Source: an uncultured Clostridia bacterium
GTDB taxonomy: Bacteria > Bacillota > Clostridia > Peptostreptococcales > Anaerovoracaceae
NCBI GenBank assembly: GCA_938034165.1
Contig: CALHKP010000046.1
Location: 1 to 9,440 of the forward strand
Length of the DNA stretch: 9,440 nt
Reading direction: 5' to 3'
Positions 5,558 to 9,440 of the stretch are shown here, in pieces. The position numbers and the translations under genes are program-made. Under the pieces are notes generated by a model that searched no databases, was not told the origin of the DNA, and worked only from the letters and a program-made list of their open reading frames with translations. Every line of letters begins with the position of its first letter. Position 1 is the first letter of the stretch.

Positions 5558-6659
5558 AATAGAAGTATATATGAATAACAAGCATGTAGGCACTTTGGCA
5601 GAAACGAATCATAGAGTGGCTTTCCAGTACAGTGACGAGTGGCTTGCTACGGGTTTTAGCATAAGTCCTTTCTCTTTGCCTCTTGAAAAACGCCTCTTTG
5701 TTCCAGAGTACAGTCCATTTGAGGGAGTGTATGGCGTATTTGCAGATACTCTTCCGGACGGATGGGGGCGACTGGTTGTGGACAGGTATATTAAACGTAA
5801 ACTAAAGATCAATGCGGATGAAATTGATAGTTTTCAGAGATTGATGCTGGTATCAGGTTCCGGAATGGGGGCGCTCAGCTACAAGCCTGTAGTTGATATT
5901 TCTGATGGTGAATACCTCGGAAACTATGATGAGATGGCGAGCGAATGTCATAAGCTTCTGCAAGAGGACGCTTCTTGTGATTTGGATAAGCTTTTTAGAT
6001 ATGGAGGTTCTTCCGGAGGTGCGAGACCCAAAATTCATACGCAAATTGCCGGAGAAGAGTGGATGATTAAATTTCCGTCATCCTATGACAGTCCTGATAT
6101 TGGCCTGCAGGAATACGAATACAGTTTATGCGCAAAAGAGTGTGGCCTCGAAATGAGTGAGACCAGGCTGTTTGAATCTAAGGTCTGCAAAGGCTATTTT
6201 GGAACAAAACGATTTGACAGAGACAGTGACGGAAAAAGAATTCATATGATATCTGCAAGCGGACTTCTAGAAACTTCGCATCGGTATCCGAATCTTGATT
6301 ATAATCAGCTCATGAAGCTGACAATGATTCTCACTCACGATATGCAGCAGGTCAAGAAGATGTTTGACCTGATGTGCTTTAATGTATATGCGCATAACAG
6401 AGATGACCATTCCAAGAACTTTTCGTTCCTTTATAACGAGGACGAAGGACGCTGGGTACTTTCACCTGCATATGACCTGACTTACAGCAGTTCTCAAGGT
6501 GGAGAACATGCAACAACGGTAGATGGCGAAGGACGAAACCCCGGAATAAATAATATTTTGCAGGTTGCAAAAAAAACCGGAATCGACTTAGCTTATGCAG
6601 AGGCACGAGCAAAAGAAATTGAAGGACGAGTTACCCTAAAATTAGGTAAATACCTTTAG
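5541..6659 (+). CDS. hipA: HipA-like serine/threonine kinase toxin
   Basis: A 372-residue protein with the two HipA regions: an N-terminal beta-rich domain (about 5-115, with FADTLPDGWGR at 67-77) and the C-terminal PI3/4-kinase-like fold. The glycine-rich loop GGSSGGARPK (155-164) offers serines for autophosphorylation, and the ATP lysine is K177 in WMIKF. The catalytic loop NRDDHSKN (286-293) holds D288, and YDL (311-313) provides the metal aspartate D312. All key residues are therefore present. E. coli HipA phosphorylates glutamyl-tRNA synthetase and causes persistence; this homologue is shorter (about 440 residues in E. coli) and its target is unknown. The ATG follows GGAGGA by eight bases inside the hipB frame. 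An intact type II toxin-antitoxin pair is the simplest reading. Confidence 0.9.
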   Translation: MIKPDRIEVYMNNKHVGTLAETNHRVAFQYSDEWLATGFSISPFSLPLEKRLFVPEYSPFEGVYGVFADTLPDGWGRLVVDRYIKRKLKINADEIDSFQRLMLVSGSGMGALSYKPVVDISDGEYLGNYDEMASECHKLLQEDASCDLDKLFRYGGSSGGARPKIHTQIAGEEWMIKFPSSYDSPDIGLQEYEYSLCAKECGLEMSETRLFESKVCKGYFGTKRFDRDSDGKRIHMISASGLLETSHRYPNLDYNQLMKLTMILTHDMQQVKKMFDLMCFNVYAHNRDDHSKNFSFLYNEDEGRWVLSPAYDLTYSSSQGGEHATTVDGEGRNPGINNILQVAKKTGIDLAYAEARAKEIEGRVTLKLGKYL

Positions 6660-6667
6660 GGTGGTAA
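6631..6667. repeat. Composite inverted repeat at the hipA 3' end
   Basis: ACCCTAAA (6633-6640) pairs exactly with TTTAGGGT (6655-6662), flanked by TT and GGTAA that partly extend the dyad. The 14-base interval contains a second dyad, AGGTA-aa-TACCT (6644-6655). No U-run follows, so it is not an ordinary terminator. It spans the hipA stop and lies about 50 bases before the second MATE gene, so it could be an operator or an mRNA processing or stability element. Confidence 0.45.
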
Positions 6668-6716
6668 AAATTAACATAGTAAAGTGATTTACACATGAGA
6701 AAGTGGAAGTGAAAAG

Positions 6717-8087
6717 ATGGAAAAAGAACTAAAAAGTAAACACATGGACATGATAAACGGTCCAATTTGGAATAAACTTCTGATGTTTGCGTTTCCTGTG
6801 GCTGCAACTGCTGTTTTAGAACAGCTCTTTAATGCTTCGGATATTGCAATCGTCGGAAACTTTACAGGAGAAGGAAAGACTATAGCGGTGGCTGCGGTGG
6901 GAGCAAACAGCTCGATTATTGCTCTGATTGTAAACGCATTTGTGGGGGTTGCTCTGGGAGCCAACGTTGTTATAGCAAATGCAATCGGAAGAAGAGACAA
7001 AGAAACAGTGAGCAAGGCGGTGCACACATCTATAGTGGTTGCGATTTTGGCTGGAATTTTCATATCGGTTATAGGCGAACTGGTTGCAGGGCCGTTGCTG
7101 TCATCCCTCAATGTACCGGATGATGTATTTCCGGAAGCTTTGCTTTATCTGAGAATATATCTGCTGGGAATGCCTGTTATTTTGCTGTATAACTTTGAAG
7201 CTGCCGTTTTCAGAAGTACAGGGGACACAAAGACTCCGCTGATGGTGCTTGCTGTATCAGGGGTTTTGAATGTAGCAATGAACCTGTTCTTTGTGGCAAT
7301 TTTGAATATGTCAGTAGAGGGTGTTGCAATTGCAACAGTTACATCCAATGCCATAAGCTCAGTATGGCTCTTTAGACGCTTGCTGAAGTCAGACGGAATC
7401 ACGAGCATTGAGCTGAAACTTCTTCGCGTTGACAGAAAAATTCTCATAAGAATCATGAAAATCGGTTTGCCTGCCGGAATTCAGAGCTCTGTCTTCGGTG
7501 TAGCAAACATAGTAATTCAGTCTGCCATAAACAGCCTCGGAACTGTTATTATGGCAGCATCATCAGCAGCATATAACATAGAAATCTTTGCATATTTTGT
7601 GATGAACTCCTTCAGCCAGGCTTGTACAACATTTGTAGGCCAAAACTACGGTGCAGGACAGATTAAGCGCTGCAGAAGAGTATTGAAGCTCTGTATTGTT
7701 GAAACTATGATTGCAACAGGAACCGCAATTTTCCTTGTGCTTTTCTTCGGGAAATCGCTTCTTGCGATTTTCAACAATGATCCGGAGGTAATAGAGTACG
7801 GATATATAAGAATTATGATGATTTTCTCGTCATACATTTTCAGTATGCTTTATGACAATATGTCCGGATATATGAGAGGTTTTGGAATTTCTTTGATGCC
7901 TGCGGTTCTGACAATGGTTGGTGTATGCGGAATCAGACTGTTTTGGATTGCCTTTGTTTTCCCTTCCCACAGGAGCCTTCAGGGAATTCTGATGGTTTAT
8001 CCGGTTAGCCTTTCGGTAACTGCATTGCTAATTTTCATTCTGCTGATGGTTTGCCGTCCATCCAAGAGGTTTCAGCTAAAAGAATAA
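6717..8087 (+). CDS. MATE family efflux transporter (second copy)
   Basis: A 456-residue inner-membrane cation antiporter with two six-helix MatE repeats. Family-typical elements are the N-terminal GPIWNKLLMFAFPVAATAV (15-33), DIAIVG (42-47), GRRD (91-94), FRSTGDTKTP (165-174) and FVGQNYGAGQ (306-315). It is clearly distinct from the first MATE protein of the window: the N-terminal and inter-helix sequences differ throughout, so this is not a recent duplication. The gene is 57 bases after hipA on the same strand, and I find no convincing promoter between them, so read-through from the hip promoter is possible. The start follows GGAAGTG by about six bases. Substrate unknown. Confidence 0.93.
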   Translation: MEKELKSKHMDMINGPIWNKLLMFAFPVAATAVLEQLFNASDIAIVGNFTGEGKTIAVAAVGANSSIIALIVNAFVGVALGANVVIANAIGRRDKETVSKAVHTSIVVAILAGIFISVIGELVAGPLLSSLNVPDDVFPEALLYLRIYLLGMPVILLYNFEAAVFRSTGDTKTPLMVLAVSGVLNVAMNLFFVAILNMSVEGVAIATVTSNAISSVWLFRRLLKSDGITSIELKLLRVDRKILIRIMKIGLPAGIQSSVFGVANIVIQSAINSLGTVIMAASSAAYNIEIFAYFVMNSFSQACTTFVGQNYGAGQIKRCRRVLKLCIVETMIATGTAIFLVLFFGKSLLAIFNNDPEVIEYGYIRIMMIFSSYIFSMLYDNMSGYMRGFGISLMPAVLTMVGVCGIRLFWIAFVFPSHRSLQGILMVYPVSLSVTALLIFILLMVCRPSKRFQLKE

Positions 8088-8137
8088 GAAATACAGATAA
8101 AATAGCAATAAATAAAGTATAGAAAATTTGTTTAAGA

Positions 8138-8153
8138 TGGCGCCCGGGCGCTA
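8138..8153. repeat. GC-only palindrome before the GNAT gene
   Basis: GCGCCCGGGCGC (8140-8151) is a perfect 12-bp palindrome; with the flanking T/A and G-U pairs it extends to 8138-8153. It stands in a gap of 92 bases that is otherwise strongly A+T-rich, just upstream of the GNAT ribosome binding site. As RNA it makes a six-pair hairpin with a CCGG loop. No U-run follows. Operator or mRNA hairpin are both possible. Confidence 0.5.
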
Positions 8154-8179
8154 CAGAGGAAAGTGAAAAGGTGATTGCT

Positions 8180-8710
8180 ATGAGAAGAGCAGAATTCAGA
8201 ATTGCCAACATGGCGGATACAGAGGCGGTTAGCCGCATTTACGAAAAGATTCATGACGGTGAGGAGGTCGGCAGGTTTACAATCGGCTGGGAAAGAGGAG
8301 TATACCCGGTAAAAGACACAGCGGTGCAGGCCGTTGACAGAAATGAGTTATTTGTCTACGATGATGACGGCAAAATTCTTGCGGCAGCCATAATCAACAA
8401 AGTTCAGGTGGACGTATATGCGAAAGGAAACTGGAAGTACGAAGCTCCGGAAGATAAGGTGATGGTTCTTCATACTCTAGTTGTGGATCCTGATACCGGC
8501 AGAAACGGAATCGGCAGCGGTTTTGTTAGATTCTATGAAAAATATGCAAAAGAAAAGGGCTGCACTGTTTTGAGACTGGATACAAATGAGAAAAACAAAG
8601 CAGCGAGAAGCCTTTATGCAAAGCACGGATATACAGAAATCGGAGCGGTGCCATGCAGGTTTAACGGAATCGAAGGAGTTAATCTTGTTCTTATGGAAAA
8701 GCACTTGTAA
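8180..8710 (+). CDS. GNAT family N-acetyltransferase
   Basis: A 176-residue cytoplasmic protein of the GCN5-related N-acetyltransferase fold, which transfers acetyl from acetyl-CoA to an amine of a small molecule or protein. Motif A is visible as the beta strand VLHTLVVDP (96-104) followed by the acetyl-CoA loop RNGIGS (108-113). Motif B is LRLDTNEKNKAARSLYAKHG (131-150), with N137/N139 and Y146 in the usual positions. The ATG at 8180 is favoured because AGGTGAT, a good match to the 16S rRNA tail, lies four bases upstream. A GTG at 8171 (three residues longer) with GAGGAAAG in front is an alternative. It follows the second MATE gene by 92 bases. Substrate is unknown; drug or polyamine modification are options, not conclusions. 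Confidence 0.88.
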   Translation: MRRAEFRIANMADTEAVSRIYEKIHDGEEVGRFTIGWERGVYPVKDTAVQAVDRNELFVYDDDGKILAAAIINKVQVDVYAKGNWKYEAPEDKVMVLHTLVVDPDTGRNGIGSGFVRFYEKYAKEKGCTVLRLDTNEKNKAARSLYAKHGYTEIGAVPCRFNGIEGVNLVLMEKHL

Positions 8711-8713
8711 AAA

Positions 8714-8742
8714 TTGACAAACAGCTGATTTGGTGTTTTAAT
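8714..8742 (+). promoter_or_regulatory. Promoter of thiC
   Basis: TTGACA (8714-8719) and TTTAAT (8737-8742) are separated by 17 bases. Transcription should begin near 8749, about 18 bases before the riboswitch, so the whole aptamer is in the leader. The -35 starts three bases after the GNAT stop codon. Confidence 0.7.
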
Positions 8743-8766
8743 AGTAGGTAGATTTTAATAATTTTG

Positions 8767-8844
8767 AGCGTGGGGAGCTTTATGCTGAGAGGAATAAATT
8801 TCGACCCATTGACCTGATGTGGATAATGCCACCGTAGGAATGCG
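8767..8844 (+). promoter_or_regulatory. TPP riboswitch (THI element)
   Basis: All conserved blocks of the thiamine pyrophosphate aptamer are present in order: GGGGAGC (8772-8778), GCTGAGA (8784-8790), ACCC (8804-8807), ACCTGATGTGGATAATGCCA (8812-8831) and CGTAGGAA (8833-8840). P1 can form from GCGT (8768-8771) with ATGC (8840-8843), and P3 is a minimal AGC/GCT hairpin. Compared with the usual CTGG...CCAG, this copy has GTGG...CCAC, a compensatory change that keeps the stem. It precedes an intrinsic terminator and thiC, so bound TPP should switch thiC off. Confidence 0.96.
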
Positions 8845-8877
8845 TGATCTAAACAATAATCATTTGTTCATAATTAT

Positions 8878-8908
8878 GGCAGGCCCATTGGGTTCTGCCT
8901 ATTTTTTT
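8878..8908 (+). terminator. Riboswitch-controlled terminator of thiC
   Basis: GGCAG (8878-8882) pairs with CTGCC (8895-8899), and CCC (8884-8886) pairs with GGG (8890-8892) around a small ATT loop. Seven T residues follow (8902-8908). It lies between the TPP aptamer and thiC and is the expected expression platform. TGGCA (8877-8881) can alternatively pair with TGCCA inside the aptamer (8827-8831), a possible antiterminator contact. Confidence 0.85.
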
Positions 8909-8932
8909 GAGAAATGAGGAGGAGAGTACCAA

Positions 8933-9440
8933 ATGAGAGAATATGCAACACAGATGGAAGCAGCGAGAAAAGGAATCGTAACTAAGGAACTTGAAATCGT
9001 TGCAAAAAAAGAACTTATGACTGTTGAAGAACTGATGCCTCTTGTTGCATCAGGAAAAGTTGCGATTTGTGCAAACAAAAACCACAAGAGCCTTGATCCT
9101 GAAGGAATCGGTTCAATGCTTAAGACTAAGATAAACGTAAATCTTGGAGTTTCAAGAGACTGCAAGGATTATGACATAGAAATGAAGAAGGTTATGGAAG
9201 CTGTTGACATGGGAGCTCATGCAATCATGGACCTTTCATCCCACGGAGATACTATTCCATTCAGAAGAAAGCTGACTTCAGAATGTCCTGCTATGATTGG
9301 AACAGTACCTGTTTACGATTCAGTTATCCACTATCAGAGAGACCTTGCAACTCTTACAGCAAAGGATTTTATTGATGTAGTAAGACTTCATGCTGAGGAC
9401 GGTGTTGATTTTGTTACTCTCCACTGCGGAATCACAAGAA
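8933..9440 (+). CDS. thiC: Phosphomethylpyrimidine synthase ThiC (5' part)
   Basis: The first 169 residues of ThiC, the radical SAM enzyme that rearranges aminoimidazole ribotide into the hydroxymethylpyrimidine phosphate of thiamine. Recognisable blocks are TQMEAARKGIVTKE (6-19), ANKNHKSLDPEGIG (47-60), KTKINVNLGVSRDC (64-77), AIMDLSSHGDT (97-107), MIGTVPVYDS (121-130) and DGVDFVTLHCGITR (156-169). The start without an N-terminal extension is that of the short clostridial form (about 430 residues). The C-terminal CxxCxxxxC cluster motif lies beyond the window. The ribosome binding site GAGGAGGAGA is strong. ThiC paralogues of the Bza type make the cobalamin lower ligand, but the TPP riboswitch supports true ThiC. 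Where relatives often have a proline (VxIPAN) this protein reads AICAN, a small oddity. Confidence 0.95.
   Translation, partial: MREYATQMEAARKGIVTKELEIVAKKELMTVEELMPLVASGKVAICANKNHKSLDPEGIGSMLKTKINVNLGVSRDCKDYDIEMKKVMEAVDMGAHAIMDLSSHGDTIPFRRKLTSECPAMIGTVPVYDSVIHYQRDLATLTAKDFIDVVRLHAEDGVDFVTLHCGITR

Noticed and set aside
5541..6659. Three-gene HipBST system
   Set aside because: The kinase still contains the N-terminal domain that would be a separate HipS, and only two genes are present.
6625..6667. Intrinsic terminator after hipA
   Set aside because: The dyad is clear but no T-run follows on either strand, so it is listed only as an inverted repeat.
8933..9440. BzaA/BzaB/BzaF (cobalamin lower-ligand) paralogue of ThiC
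   Set aside because: The leader carries a TPP riboswitch and not a cobalamin one, and the visible N-terminal sequence fits clostridial ThiC; only the missing C-terminus leaves slight doubt.

Overview
The window looks like a chromosomal accessory region of an anaerobic, moderately low-GC Firmicute of the class Clostridia. The reasons are AGGAGG-type ribosome binding sites, TTGACA/TATAAT promoters, a short clostridial-type ThiC under a TPP riboswitch with an intrinsic terminator, and protein families (COG1237 metallo-hydrolase, YjbR/MmcQ, chromosomal CatA-like acetyltransferase) common in such genomes. A narrower assignment, for example among Eubacterium-like Anaerovoracaceae, would be a guess. 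No transposase, integrase, phage gene, rRNA, tRNA or CRISPR array is visible.

Layout from left to right. Positions 1-258 are non-coding. They hold a 12-bp inverted repeat (3-47), four head-to-tail 42-bp repeats (82-249) and a GC-rich palindrome, all just downstream of a minus-strand MATE efflux gene (260-1606). That gene has a consensus promoter (1766-1794) and a leader of about 150 nt with two intrinsic-terminator-like hairpins in series and a possible 22-codon leader peptide running through both. This looks like an attenuator. Divergent from it is a plus-strand unit: an MFS transporter (1932-3137) with a structured leader, then a COG1237 metallo-beta-lactamase-fold hydrolase (3164-3979), a YjbR/MmcQ protein (4016-4396) and a CatA-family acetyltransferase with the key catalytic residues intact (4428-5078). 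A weak terminator hairpin follows.

A HipB/HipA-type toxin-antitoxin pair (5270-6659) comes next. Its consensus promoter is followed by a perfect 12-bp inverted repeat that is probably the HipB operator. A second MATE transporter (6717-8087) and a GNAT acetyltransferase (8180-8710) follow on the same strand. The window ends in thiC (from 8933, cut by the window edge), which has its own promoter, TPP riboswitch and terminator.

Taken together, five of the nine full-length genes are drug-export or acyl-transfer proteins (two MATE, one MFS, CatA-like, GNAT). The region therefore reads as a small detoxification or drug-tolerance cluster with a persistence-type toxin-antitoxin module inside it, next to a housekeeping thiamine gene. 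Substrates cannot be read from sequence. The signals least explained by known families are the MATE leader attenuator, the 42-bp repeat array, and several inverted repeats at gene junctions.
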